Source: Rana temporaria | Taxonomy: Eukaryota > Chordata > Amphibia > Anura > Ranidae | Assembly: GCF_905171775.1 (NCBI RefSeq) | Contig: NC_053494.1 | Span: 158,026,456 to 158,090,455 of the forward strand | Length of the DNA stretch: 64,000 nt | Direction of reading: 5' to 3' | Shown here: positions 43,641 through 54,468 of the stretch, in pieces | Numbering within the stretch: the first letter of the stretch is position 1 | Layout: each line of letters begins with the position of its first letter | Notes under the pieces: generated by a model | Told to the model about the DNA's origin: nothing | Seen by the model: only the letters and a program-made list of their open reading frames with translations | Databases searched by the model: none | Position numbers and translations under genes: made by a program

Positions 43641-44052
43641 ACTACAGGAGATGATCAAAGACTGTGGCCATAATACAGGAGAGGGTCAGAGACTGCCGCC
43701 ATAATACAGGAGATGGTCATTACCTGCGGGCATAATACAGGAGATGGTCAGAGACTGCATCCATAATACAGGAGATAGTCAAAGACTGCGGACATAGTAC
43801 AGGAGATGGTCAGAGACTGCAGACATAATACAGGAGATGGTCAGAGACTGCAGACATAATACAGGAGATGGTTAGAACCTGCGGGCATAATACAGGAGAT
43901 GGTCAGAAACTGCATCCATAATACAGGAGATAGTCAAAGACTGCGGACATAGTACAGGAGATGGTCAGAGACTGCAGACATAATACAGGAGATGGTCAGA
44001 GACTGCGGACATAGTACATGAGATGGTCAGCGAGTGCGGACATATTACAGGG
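43641..44052. repeat. 31-bp minisatellite with 5-unit higher-order repeat
   Basis: About 13 tandem copies of ACAGGAGATGGTCAGAGACT + GCGGACATAAT. Units 3-7 and 8-12 match each other unit by unit (diagnostic variants CCTGCGGGC, CATCC, ATAGTCAAAG..ATAGT). This shows a block duplication of 155 bp on top of the single-unit array. Confidence 0.9.
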
Positions 44053-44490
44053 GGAGAGGGAGGTTAGGGGGTAGACTTAGGCCCCCTGCTGGAGCAAATT
44101 GGATCACGCTTTATTGGAGGTTTTTTGCCTTCCTTTGGTTTAACTGTGGGTATAGGATAGTTTATAATGGAGGTTTTCAATTTGTGTGCGTTTTTTTTTT
44201 CTGTTGGTTGAAATAAAAGGATTTGTTTCTTTTTTTTTCTTCAACTAGATTAACTATGTCTATACAAATCCTTTAAAGGTTTCATTCACACGGTTGCTGG
44301 TTTCAGAGGATCAAACAATACCCTTGTTCTGCCAGCTCTATTTGACCTGCACTATTAACCCGAATCAAGAGAAAAACAAAATGTGTATTCAATGTCCATA
44401 GAACACAGAAGTTTGTACAAAGCAGTTTGGCTCAATAAGCTCTTTCCCAGAAATTAAGCAGGACTTCAAAACGTCTGTTGAACCTCTAAT
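44053..44490. other. Intergenic, nothing recognised
   Basis: A 438-bp stretch with T-rich runs (44,190-44,240). No gene, no repeat partner. Confidence 0.4.
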
Positions 44491-44983
44491 TTTAAAGTGG
44501 AGGTTCACCCAAAATATACATTTTTAATATTAGATTTAGGCTAATTAAGGGGAGCAGAAACTGGTATTTTTTTAAAATCAATGCCGTACTTACCGTTGTA
44601 AGAGATAGATGTTCTCCCACCGCTTCCGGGTATGGGCTGCCGGACTGGGCGTTCCTATTTGATTGACAGGCTTCCAACGGTTGCATCCAGCACGTCACGA
44701 GTTTCCGAAAGTAGCCGAACGTCGGTGCGCAGGCGCAGTATAGAGCCGCACCGACGTTCGGCTTCTTTCGGCACCTGGTGACGCGCTGTATGCGACCGTC
44801 GGAAGGCTGTCAATCAAATAGGAACGCCCAGTCCAGAAGATCATACCCGGAAGCGGCGGGAGAACATCGATCTCTAAAACGGTAAGTACGGCATTGATTT
44901 AAAAAAAAATACCCGTTTCTGCTCCCCTTAATTAGCCTAAATCTAATGTTAAAAAATGTTTTCGGGTGGACTCCCGCTTTAAG
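44491..44983. mobile_element. Near-perfect 490-bp foldback MITE
   Basis: The left arm from TTTAAAGTGGAGGTTCACCC mirrors the right arm ending GGGTGGACTCCCGCTTTAAG. Pairing continues inward (TTAGGCTAATTAAGGGGAGCAG / CTGCTCCCCTTAATTAGCC; TTTGATTGACAG / CTGTCAATCAAA; AGCCGAACGTCGGTGCG / CGCACCGACGTTCGGCT) to a centre near 44,735. Non-coding. Confidence 0.88.
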
Positions 44984-46432
44984 ATCCATGCAAATGTAGA
45001 TCAAATCACTAGTTGATAGATAAAAACAAAAGCACAAACACATTGACATAGTTTCGCTTTATTATGCAAACTGTATAGTATACAGTAAAAAAAAAAATAT
45101 TACAATTTATGATGGCTCAGTTTTAACAGACTTACAAAAGAGTACAATTTCTTAACAATCATGGTATTTTTAGTTTCATTTTTTCAAATACAATAGGTTT
45201 ACTTTTTGGCATCCTCATTGGCAATGAATAGAAAAGCACAAGGAAACTAAACATACATCATTACTTCATTGGCATTTGTATGTGGCAAGTGTATGTGACT
45301 GCCATAAATATACTGTAAATTGTAAATACAGAAAATGTGCAAGGTTTACAGGGTGCCATTCAGAAATGGATTCACAATACTTTCATTTTGGAGCTCTGGC
45401 ACAGTTTGTTTCATCATATTTTACGGTGATATACTGTACAGCGCTTATTAAGCAACACAATTTCATTTTTACTCATTTGGCTTGCAGAACTAACACTATG
45501 GAGGTCTGAATGCAAAAAACTGCGAACTCCTGTTATAAAACAGCTGCTAAGTAGAATTACTTTATTTGTGTTACATTATACAGTTCCTGATGAGACAAAG
45601 TACATGTATACCATCTTCCTGAGTGCCCTGTAACACTAGCTGCAATGTTGGAAAGGGGACCCTCCCTTGGTACACAGCCTTCCAACACCAGTTAGCAAGG
45701 AGACAGCTGTTTTCCTAGCAAGCATCTGTCTCTGGCACCCAGCACTTGCCCAAGGCATGCCTCACCTCCCTGTGCAGAGCACAGTCCCATCCCTCTTGAC
45801 CTTCAGTTGTCCGACAACGCAGCTAGCAAGGATCTGCTGTTTTCATAGGGCTCCCGACACTTGCAATTGAGAGGCGGGGCTCACTAGAAAAGAAACCATC
45901 TCAATGATAGCTATTGTGCTGGTGGCCATGTGCTGAAGGTGGATGCGCTATCCGATATTGCAGCTAGCATAACAGGACATCTGGTAGAATGAGACAAAAT
46001 ACTTCACGTATTATGTCCTATCAGGACTTGAAGAGTGCAAAAAAAGTGATGTTTTTTTTTTTTTAAGATCGAATGTTACATTAAAAATACTGAAAGCTGC
46101 CGACAAATTTGAAATTCAGGCACCTCTGGGGTATACCTGCAACAGCTTTTAGTATTCTCTGCTTTCAGTTAGTGTTGGAGCTTGCCTCCAAGCCCACAGA
46201 CCCATTCTCATTAGTTCATCACTAGAATATGGTGCCTCACTGGCGAATAGGAATGTGTATGTAAGAGGGTAAAGTTCAACACCATGAAGCAGTATTGATT
46301 GTTTTGCCCAATCAAAAGGCCAGCACTGGAGCAAGGATGATGCCAAAATCAATTTATGGAATGTTCAGGTACCCCTGGGTGGGTGCCTGCAGTTCATACC
46401 AGTCTGCAGCTTTTAGAATCCTAAAAGTAAGT
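44984..46432. other. Low-repeat intergenic segment, 3'UTR-like on the - strand
   Basis: 1.45 kb that is AT-rich and free of recognisable MITEs up to about 46,100. A - strand AATAAA (45,063-45,058) is followed by GT-rich sequence. No coding exon was recognised on either strand. Confidence 0.45.
45058..45063 (-). promoter_or_regulatory. Candidate - strand poly(A) signal
   Basis: AATAAA on the - strand (TTTATT on +). About 20-30 bases further it is followed by a GT-rich stretch, TGTGTTTGTGCTTTTG. This is consistent with a poly(A) site of a - strand transcript, for example a long PLEKHA3 3'UTR or a non-coding RNA. Sequence-only, unproven. Confidence 0.35.
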
Positions 46433-46874
46433 CTCTTTAAAGCGGAGTTCCACCCTAAAGTGGAACTTCCGCTCATCTGATTCCTCCCTCCTCCGATGCC
46501 ACAACTGGCACCTTTCGGGGGGAGGGGGGGACAGGATACCTGTCTTTGACAGGTATCCTTTCCCACTTTCGGGAGTTTGACGTCACCGTGGGGCTCCCTC
46601 CTCCTCCGGCCGCCGGGCCAATAGGAGAGAGGAGTGGGGCCTCGTGCATGCACAGTAGGGTTCCCGGCATGAAGCCGAAAGGCTACACTGCCGGGTTCCC
46701 TTACCCACAATGGCGGCGGCAGCACCCGACAGCTGGTGGAAGCATCAGCTGCAGTGCTGACATCGAGGGACTCCAAGACAGGGAAGTGTCCTATTATTAA
46801 AAGCCAGCAGTTGCAGTATGTGTAGCTGCTGGTTTTTAATTTTTAATTTTTTGGCCAGAACACTGCTTTAAATT
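46433..46874 (-). mobile_element. MITE family M1, inverted copy
   Basis: Starts CTTTAAAGCGGAGTTCCACCC and ends AGAACACTGCTTTAAA. Its reverse complement aligns with 4,347-4,823 (AAAAGCCAGCAG.., TGTCAGCACTGCAG, AAGGGAACC, CATGCACGAGG). It contains the hairpin GGATACCTGTCTTTGACAGGTATCC (46,533-46,557). Confidence 0.8.
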
Positions 46875-48502
46875 GAAGACTAAAGAGATTACTGCTTCCC
46901 CTCAAAAGAGCATGGGTCCTGCTATGCAGCATGCTGGCAGTGCACAGGCTGTTCTACTGTGGCTAGACTTTTCAAACTTTCAAGTTTATTTATCTCTTTG
47001 GTAAATCCAAAAGTCTTTATACAGTTAGGCTCTTTCAAGACATTCCCACAAACGAAATTCCAAATAAAACAGACATTTTGTTGGAGGAGTGGTAAAGCGT
47101 TCAATGCCCTGCTGTGTGTATACAGTTTTTGGAAAATCTGGAAGGGGAGATCCCCATACGATTATGACTGGCGGAGCTGATGGGTGTAGTGTTGGTGCCC
47201 ATTACCTGATTCCAAAATGGTTTACACTGCTACATACACAGGAGAGTAAATAGATCTTTAAGGTCCCTTTCACATGGGAGGACCGATAGGGTCCCGCCTC
47301 TCAGTTTTTTAGGTGGATTTAATCGGACATCTATTGCCTTCCAAGGAGCGGCGGATGTAAACGGAATGTGCCCGTTGACACCCGTCGACATCCGATCTGC
47401 TAAAAAACAGAAGGATGGAGGATCCATTCCACAAGCCTGAACCTGACTTGGCATCAACCTTTAGTCCGTGTTTAGCAAATATCAGCTTGGGAGAGGGAGA
47501 AACAGCGCAATGAGCTAATCAACTGCAGTGCTCATGTGCTAACAAGTGACACACTGATAATAAGGGAGGGCAGAGTGACAGGGAGATATACTCTTCAGTC
47601 TGCTTCTTTTCACTGTCAAGTGGCAGGTTGTTGTAGGGCCAGGACCTGTATGTGTTACCTAACAGCAGAGAAAAAACTAGGTAATCTGCCCTGCCAGATA
47701 GAGGCTGTGCTGTATAGCAGTGCTGTGTTAACCTCAGGACTGGCTGAACAGAAATACAATCCCTTCCACAGGCAAAACAGCTCCTATACATGTATTGTAT
47801 TTGTGTATTAAGCCTGGAGTTTAGAATTAAACTGAAATAGCATGGATCCCACAGAACGGATTATATTGCTACACTGAGGTCTCAAGCATGGGTCTACTTC
47901 CCCATTGATAACCACATTACTTAAAATAAGCGATAATTAAAGAGTTTTGCACAAGGCACTTTATGGCAGTCACATGGAAATTGAAAAAAAAAAAAAAAAT
48001 TTCCTATAAACTTTTCAAAGTATGTACAGTCATTTTAATTGATTTCATTGCTTACAAAAACATGTATTAGTGGAAGCAAATTAATAAAATATCTTTAGCA
48101 GACATATTTTCATTTCATTTTACACAAAAATTTGTATTATGGATTTGCAAGTAAAATAAGCGAAATTTTGTCATTTTGATGCAAAATAACAATGTATAAA
48201 AATGTGTAAACCCTTTTCAGAGAAAGCAATGCACTGGATCGCTCAGTTTCCCATTGGTTAAGCCTTCTTAGTCCAGAAAAAAAAGAATGTTCAAAGGGAC
48301 TGTTCATCTCATTGCGCTGCAGCAACACAAGTTCTCTCTGAATGGCACCCTAATGCACCCGCACTGCAGTTTGCTATAATGCATGCTGCATTGCGTTGCA
48401 CTGCGATACCAAAAAATGCTACAGGTACAACTTTTGGTCCGCTGTGGTGCATTAGGTAGCCTATTGAAATGAATGGCTGCCAATTAAAAGGAACAGGCTT
48501 CT
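46875..48502. other. Intergenic, no gene recognised
   Basis: 1.6 kb. 47,255-47,460 has the GGTCCCTTTCACATGGG and ACATCCGATCTGCTAAAAAACAG phrases of another degraded frog-type repeat. 48,330-48,480 has TGCACTGCGAT-type degenerate repetition. No coding support. Confidence 0.4.
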
Positions 48503-48731
48503 TTAAAGCGGTAGTAAACCCAAGCGTGCTGGAGTTTTCTTCCCGGCAAGGTCCGGCACCCTCTGCCGAACCTTCAGCCGGGCATTCAAAGCGCATGCGC
48601 CGCTAATGTCAGTGGCTGTATATCTCCTAAACCGTACAGGGTTAGGAAATATTAATTTTACCTACAGGTAAGTCTTATTATAGGCTTACCTGTAGATAAA
48701 AGTGTCAAATTTGGGTGTACAACCACTTTAA
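48503..48731 (-). mobile_element. MITE family M4, short inverted copy
   Basis: The ends TTAAAGCGGTAGTAAACCCAA and TTGGGTGTACAACCACTTTAA are a good inverted pair. The inner hairpin ACCTACAGGTAAGTCTTATT / AATA..GGCTTACCTGTAG corresponds to that of the 32,191-32,636 copy. About 229 bp. Confidence 0.82.
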
Positions 48732-48936
48732 TGCTATGTGCATTACATTTACCTCAACAGACTTGTATAAAAAAGGGCCCTACAGGTCCAGCAAATCTTA
48801 GCCATTAAAGTTTGACAAATGATTATTCAAACTGACAATAGTCAATATGAAGGTAATGTTAAAAGAAAAGTATAGATTTTCTTTGTATTTAATAATCATA
48901 CTTATCTAGGTAGATGCAGCATTGGTCCGGCGTCTC

Positions 48937-49446
48937 TAAGGCCCCATACTCACGAGCAAACATGTCTGCTGAAACTGGCCCGCAGGCCAGTTTCAGCAGA
49001 CATGTTTGGTCGTGTGGGGGCGAGAGCGGGCCGAATTCCAGCAAACATTTGCCCGCCGGGCCTTTTCCCAGCAGACAAATATTCCTGGACTTGTTTTAAA
49101 ACAGTCCGCTGGAATTCTGCCCGCTCGGACATGTACGGTCGTCAGTACAGACCTACCGTACATGTCCAGGCGCCCGCCGTCCCTCGCATGCGTCGAATGA
49201 CTTCGACGCATGCGTGGAAGCATTTTAAAGGCGGGCCGCCCACGTCGCCGCGTCATTGTCGCGGCGACACCGCGTCATCGACGCGGCGACACCGCGGACA
49301 CGCCCCGCGTATTGTTTACGCGCGGACTTCTGTACGATGGTGTGTACAACCATCGTACAGAAGCCCTCTGGCAGACATGTATGGTGAAAACGGTCCGACG
49401 GACCGCTTTCACCATACATGTTTGGTCGTGAGTACCCGGCCTTAGA
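48937..49446. mobile_element. CpG-rich multi-hairpin element
   Basis: The ends AAGGCCCCATACTCACGAGCAAACATG and CATGTTTGGTCGTGAGTACCCGGCCTT form imperfect inverted repeats. Between them lie at least five separate hairpins. One is a 21-bp perfect stem at 48,959-49,004 (ACATGTCTGCTG.., loop CGCA). Others are GACATGTACGGT../..ACCGTACATGTC (49,128-49,168), CGCATGCGTCGAA/TTCGACGCATGCG (49,186-49,214), CTTCTGTACGATGGT/ACCATCGTACAGAAG (49,326-49,363) and ATGTATGGTGAAA../..TTTCACCATACAT (49,377-49,420). Confidence 0.85.
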
Positions 49447-50149
49447 CTGAGAACCAAGCGATCTAACACCACCGATTACTCTGTTCTCACAGCTCCCCAA
49501 GCAGACAGCAGGTCTCTGATCTGTGACACCCCCCCCCCCCCCCACTCACTGGAGCACTGGGCTGTGAAGGGGACGGGAGCGGCCGGCTCAGGCTCTCAGC
49601 AGCTCACTGAGAGGCTGAGCTGGGTGCGGATCCCAACTTCCTTGTCATGCTCAAGCCTGGAACGGCTCTGTGACTTCAGCCCACTGTCTGCTGAAACCGG
49701 TTTACAGGAGTGCAGAACGAACTGCACTCTTGTGATCCACAGGAGAAGTACAGTCAAACAAGCTCTGGCTGTACTTCTCTTTTAACCTATCACGCCTAAG
49801 CCTTGAAAGTTCAAGCACAGGAGGGTCTTCATTTACTAGAACTGAACCCCCTGTAGTTCCTCCCTGCCGCTTTCAGCCGCTGCAGAGGGGGAACTACTGG
49901 GCATCAGTTTTAGTAAATGCCACCCCAGCCACCCCTCCTGTCCAGGTTCCCCTTCTCTCTGCTTGTCAGCTACCCAGGCCCCCCTGTTGAACTGATGGGG
50001 TCCGGGCTCCATAGCGCTGGTACCCCCTTATCGGCAGCCATGATGGTTAGCTCTAGTCTAGTCTAGTCTAGTGCGCTATGCCAAAAAAAAAAAATGCATG
50101 TGAGCATCTAGGACCAAAGTAGTAATCTATGGTTCATGATTAGGCTTAC
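49447..50149. other. Intergenic; poly(C) run and short CTAGT tract
   Basis: It includes a C16-type run at about 49,529-49,544 and CTAGT tandem units near 50,052-50,072. It also has a GC-rich stretch (49,560-49,780) that looks like old repeat sequence. No gene. Confidence 0.45.
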
Positions 50150-50289
50150 ACACTTACCAACAAAAGACAGAGATGGATTGCACTTTGTTCAAAGACAGGC
50201 ATACTAGGACTTTAAATAGTTTGCTTGAGCCAATCTGGACCAAATGAACCATCTCCTTTGCCAATCGATGCAGAAGCTGTATAAGTTGA

Positions 50290-50575
50290 ATGTAGTGATA
50301 TGGGGCCTTCCCGTCCCATTCCCTGTACAAAATCAAATCAGGCTGCTCAGCCTTTTACAGGAAGATTTGTATTTTTATGAATGAATACAAGGCTTCCTCT
50401 GATTTGCTAAGAAGGAGATTGTGATATTCCTCTGCCTTTTCACTTCAGCCAGTCAAAGAAAGCCTTGTATTCATTCATAAAAATGCAAGGCTCCCTATGA
50501 ATGGCTTAGCAGCACTCAGCCAGATTCAATTTAGTTCCAGGAACGGGATGGGAAGTCCCAGTACCACTGCCAAAA
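50290..50575. repeat. Imperfect foldback around 50,430
   Basis: The left arm (TTCCCGTCCCATTCCCTG, AATCAGGCTGCTCAGCC, TTTTTATGAATGAATACAAGGC) is mirrored by the right arm (GCCTTGTATTCATTCATAAAAA, GCACTCAGCCAGATTC, GGAACGGGATGGGAA). It is probably an old foldback MITE; outer borders are not sharp. Confidence 0.7.
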
Positions 50576-50669
50576 CAGAGCGCTGTATACTGTATGTAGC
50601 TGATGCTAAATGCAGTTTGAAAAGGAAATGGGGGAAAAAAAAAAATCTGGGCCAAAGCTGCCCAAACAA

Positions 50670-51411
50670 AGGCCCGGATTCACAAACAGCGGCACATATT
50701 TATGCCGCCGTAGCGTATCTTCTTTACGCTACGCCGACGCAGCGCATAGAGGCAAGCACTGGATTCACGAAGCCAGTGCTGCCAAATCTGCGCTGGGTTT
50801 CCAAGTCGTAAGTGGAAGTGGGCGTGAGCCATGCTAATGAGGCGTGACCCCATGCAAATGATGGCCCGAGCGCCATAAAGCTACGAATAACGAACGGCGC
50901 ATGCGCCGTCCCGTGGACGCATCCAGTGCGCATGCTCAGAATCACATCGAGCTACTCCCTAAGATACGCCGGATCACTGCCTACGATGTGAACATAACCT
51001 ACGCCTAGTCATATTCACGTACAATGTAAACGACAAAAGATACGACGGCTTGTGTTCCCTGGTCCATATCTTTGCATGGGATGCGCCTTATATATGGGGA
51101 ATAACTTTACGCCGGACGTACGACTTACGCAAACCGCGTATATTATGCGCCGGGTGCAAGTACGTTTGTGAATCGACGCATCTCCCTCATTTCCATATTT
51201 GAATAGGAAATCCATGGGAGTGCCACATGCGTCCAGCGTAAATATGCGCCCATGATACGCCGGCGTAGGCAAGTTACGTTGGTCGGATGAAGCCTATTTT
51301 TAGGTGTATCTCAGTTTGTGGGCACGGCGCACAGATACGATGGCGCATATTTGCACTTACACGGCGTATCTCGAGATACGTCGGCGCAAGTGCTTTGTGA
51401 ATCTGGGCCAT
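50670..51411. mobile_element. CGTA-rich 740-bp MITE
   Basis: The ends GGCCCGGATTCACAAACAGC and GTGCTTTGTGAATCTGGGCC are inverted. The interior is saturated with short CG palindromes (TACGCCGGCGTA, ATCTCGAGATACG, GCATGCGC, ACGTACGACTTACG), giving high CpG with no open frame. Confidence 0.85.
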
Positions 51412-51445
51412 ACTGTTTAAAGTCAAAGTATTCCTGGAGTTAGGC

Positions 51446-51475
51446 TTTAAAGTGATTGTAAAGTCTATTATTTTT

Positions 51476-51555
<80 letters not shown>

Positions 51556-52018
51556 AGAAAAGAAAAAAACACATGTCTATACTTACCTGCCCTGTGCAGT
51601 GGATTTGCACAGAGCAGCCCATATCCTCCTCTTCTCGGGTCCCTCTTCTGTGCTCCTGGCCCCTCCCTACTGTCCAGTGCCCCACAGCAAGCAGCTTGCT
51701 ATGGGGGCACCCACGCCGAGTCAAAGCTCCCAGTGTCCATGTGGACACGGAGCCCCAGCAAGGCCCTGCCCCCTCTCTCCTGATTGGCTGACTGACTTTG
51801 ATTGACAGCAGTGGGAGCCAATGGCATCGCTGCTGTGTCTTTGCAAATCAGGAGGGAGAGTCTCCGATGGCCGAGACACTCATGGACATCACTGGACAGA
51901 GATGGGGCTCAGGTAAGTATTAGGGGGGCTGAGGGGAGCTGCTGCACACAGAAGACTTTTTATCTTAATGCAGTGACTGCATTAGCATAAAAAACTTCTG
52001 ACTTTACAACCCCTTTAA
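51446..52018 (+). mobile_element. MITE family M2, copy with (AT)n in its left arm
   Basis: Starts TTTAAAGTGATTGTAAAGTC and ends GACTTTACAACCCCTTTAA. It is the opposite orientation to 25,108-25,589. Just inside the left end an (AT)n tract (51,480-51,550) has expanded. The interior has CTTACCTGCCCTGTGCAG and the CCTGATTGGCTG block also present in the other copy. Confidence 0.82.
51480..51550. repeat. (AT)n microsatellite
   Basis: About 35 uninterrupted AT/TA dinucleotides inside the family M2 MITE. They are absent from its partner copy at 25.1 kb, which has a poly(A)-like AAAAAAAATA at that place. Confidence 0.95.
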
Positions 52019-52160
52019 GCTTACAACCATGACCAATTGTGTCTGTATTTTACAGAATATTAGATCTTACACTGAAATTTTAATTTAGCTTTGTGAGATA
52101 TTTTTGGGCGTATAATGTCCTTGAGGCGATTTAGTTCACATTTGTAGCGCTATACAATTT

Positions 52161-52627
52161 ACCGTATATACTCGAGTATAAGCCAACCTAAATATAAGCA
52201 GAGGCACCTAATTTTACCACAAAAAAATGGGAAAACGTATTGACTTGAGTATAAGCCTAGGGTTTCCATCTGCATGCCTCACTGTGTCCGTGTGCATGCC
52301 TCACTGTGCCCATGCCTCACTGTGTCCATGCCTCACTGTGGCCATGACTAGACTTACATTTAACATGGGAGTATATAGAAGGGGTGCCCGGCTTTGAAAA
52401 ATCGGTGCTCCCTGGCTGTAGGTTCCCCAGACAGCAAACTTTGCACACTTGTAGAGGAGAACTGGGGCTATATGTGTGCCAAGAGGACCTACGACCGGCC
52501 AGTACCGGGTCCACAAAGTCCAGGAGATTAGGCGCAAAAAGATGACTCGAGTATAAGCCGAGGGGGGCATTTTCAGCACAAAAAAAATGTGCTGAAAAAC
52601 TTGGCTTATACTCGAGTATATACGGTA
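52161..52627. mobile_element. MITE with CCGTATATACTCGAGTATAAGCC ends
   Basis: CCGTATATACTCGAGTATAAGCC at the left and GGCTTATACTCGAGTATATACGG at the right are perfect inverted repeats, flanked by TA on both sides. Further inner TATAAGCC copies follow. The interior holds a short ATGCCTCACTGTG(T/C)CC tandem at 52,275-52,345. A type seen in many vertebrates. Confidence 0.92.
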
Positions 52628-54468
52628 CTCAGTCATTCATTCATATAATGAAGAAAGAAAAAAAAATGTCCAGGACCTGCTGACAGACTCCATGTGTGTG
52701 TTCTAAACCTGCGATATATCAGTATGTCACTTTGCCTGTACAGGCCGCAGTACATTGCAGGTGGGTAACATAATACAAAATTGGGGGGGGGATACAAATT
52801 CTACAAAACCCTGTTTTAAGTTACTTGTTTTTTTTTTTCTACAATAGTTTTAAAAAGTGTTGAGCTTGTAATAAAAACATCTTTGCCATTCTGAAGCTTC
52901 CCTCCAACCACTTTGCATATTGTTTTATATATACTGTGATTCTGTACTTGCCAAATATGCTGCAGAAATCTCATTCCACTAAATCTGGCTGCAATCATTT
53001 TAACTGTGGGCACCTGAAGCTGCTGCCTGTTCACTTCCTGGATTTACACAGACACACAGCGGCACACCTCCAGATCTGCAGCTCTCCTTGGCCCCCCCTC
53101 CCTTCCTGGAAAACTCTCACAAGAAAGAGAGCTGTGCATGATGTCTTAAGCCTAGGCTTTTTTTTCCCCCCAGACAAGAAACAGGAAGTGGGCTGTATAA
53201 GGTATTTACTGGCAGAAGAAAAAAAAAACTATCCAAAGTTAAAACAACAAGGGCATAAGATTTAATAGATGGAAAGGTGAAAAAATTACTGAAGTTCCAC
53301 ATTAAATACAAGGAAATGATTACAGAACAAAATTACAGTGTGCTGCTTCTTATTCGGTAACATGAAAGAACAGGGTAAAAGGTCTGAATACCCTTACAAG
53401 GCACTGTAAGAATAAACAGATGTACATATGCATAGATCTGCCTAGATGAAAACTTTATACACAGATCTGAAAGGTGAATGTACAGGAAGTAGCAATGCAG
53501 GGTAGATATGAAAAAACAGTTAGATGTGGCAGGATTCGGAGTGCGTGGACTAGTGTTGGTTTGTTTTCTGACCATTTGGTCTAAATGAACGATCCAGTGC
53601 ATTTAAACAATTACAATTAAAAAACACACAATAGAAAGATAAAGCTGAACATTTTATATATGTTTTCTACCTACACCCCCCTCTAGACTCTTGCATCTAA
53701 AAGTGAAAACAGTGCAGATCTGCAATCTTCATTTTTAACCTGAAAGTTTGATTTGCTTTCCCAGTTCATAAAAACCTAACATATTACACAAATAACTTAA
53801 AGAAGAATTATCTAAAACATTGAAAAGTGAAGTGAGAAAAAAGCATTGAGTTTGCTTTAACGTCCACAAGCCATTTCTATTATGTGTTCTCCAATGCTAT
53901 TCTTCGCACGCTGCTCAGTCCTTTCTAACCCTTCCCAAATATACTTATAACTAGTAGAAATAAAGGTTTCCAATGGAAGAGGTTGTAATATAATGAATTG
54001 ACAGACACGTAAAATGTCAGGAGGGAATAATAACAGAAGAAATGGCAAGGTGGCATAGTTTGGAGCGATACTATTCTAAAGAACAAGCTGTCCAGCCATC
54101 CCATAGGACAGCTATTATTTGGCCATCTCTGGTGTATGAATTTAAATTCCTGTGTGCATTCCCTTTTTATATTTATCTTTTTTCTGGCCTGGGGAAGGGG
54201 GGTATATTGGTCCCTATCCTCTTTTATCCTTTCTGTTTCAGTACTTGCTACATTGGGTTCACTGTGCACTCTGAACCCATATAGGAGTCAGGGGAAAGGA
54301 GCAGTGAGGCCATGGAGAATAGTGGCTGAAGACTCAGCAACATGAATTCAGTGCTGGCAGAGGAAAGTGCTTTAGATAGAGTTGGCCCATGTAAGAATAA
54401 AATAGCTGCATTTGTTCACTGCATCGATTTCCACCAAATACTGAAAATTCAGTGCTGGGTTGAATTCT
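52628..54468. other. Mostly unique intergenic sequence
   Basis: 1.8 kb without recognised MITEs. 53,280-53,856 is AT-rich and 3'UTR-like when read on the - strand, next to the candidate exon at 53,857-53,949. No protein family could be recognised. Confidence 0.4.
53857..53949 (-). CDS. Candidate - strand terminal exon, unidentified (weak)
   Basis: On the - strand a good acceptor (TTTATTTCTACTAG) is followed by an open frame of 30 residues, YKYIWEGLERTEQRAKNSIG and onward, ending EMACGR and TAA. The peptide is charged and helix-like, and the sequence after the stop looks like 3'UTR. It is not recognised as PLEKHA3 or any other gene. It may be an alternative exon, part of an unannotated gene, or chance. 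Confidence 0.2.
   Translation of the reverse strand, partial: YKYIWEGLERTEQRAKNSIGEHIIEMACGR

Noticed and set aside
43641..44052. Regularly repeated 31-bp units, CRISPR-like at first sight
   Set aside because: Units are directly tandem without spacers, in a vertebrate genome; this is a minisatellite.
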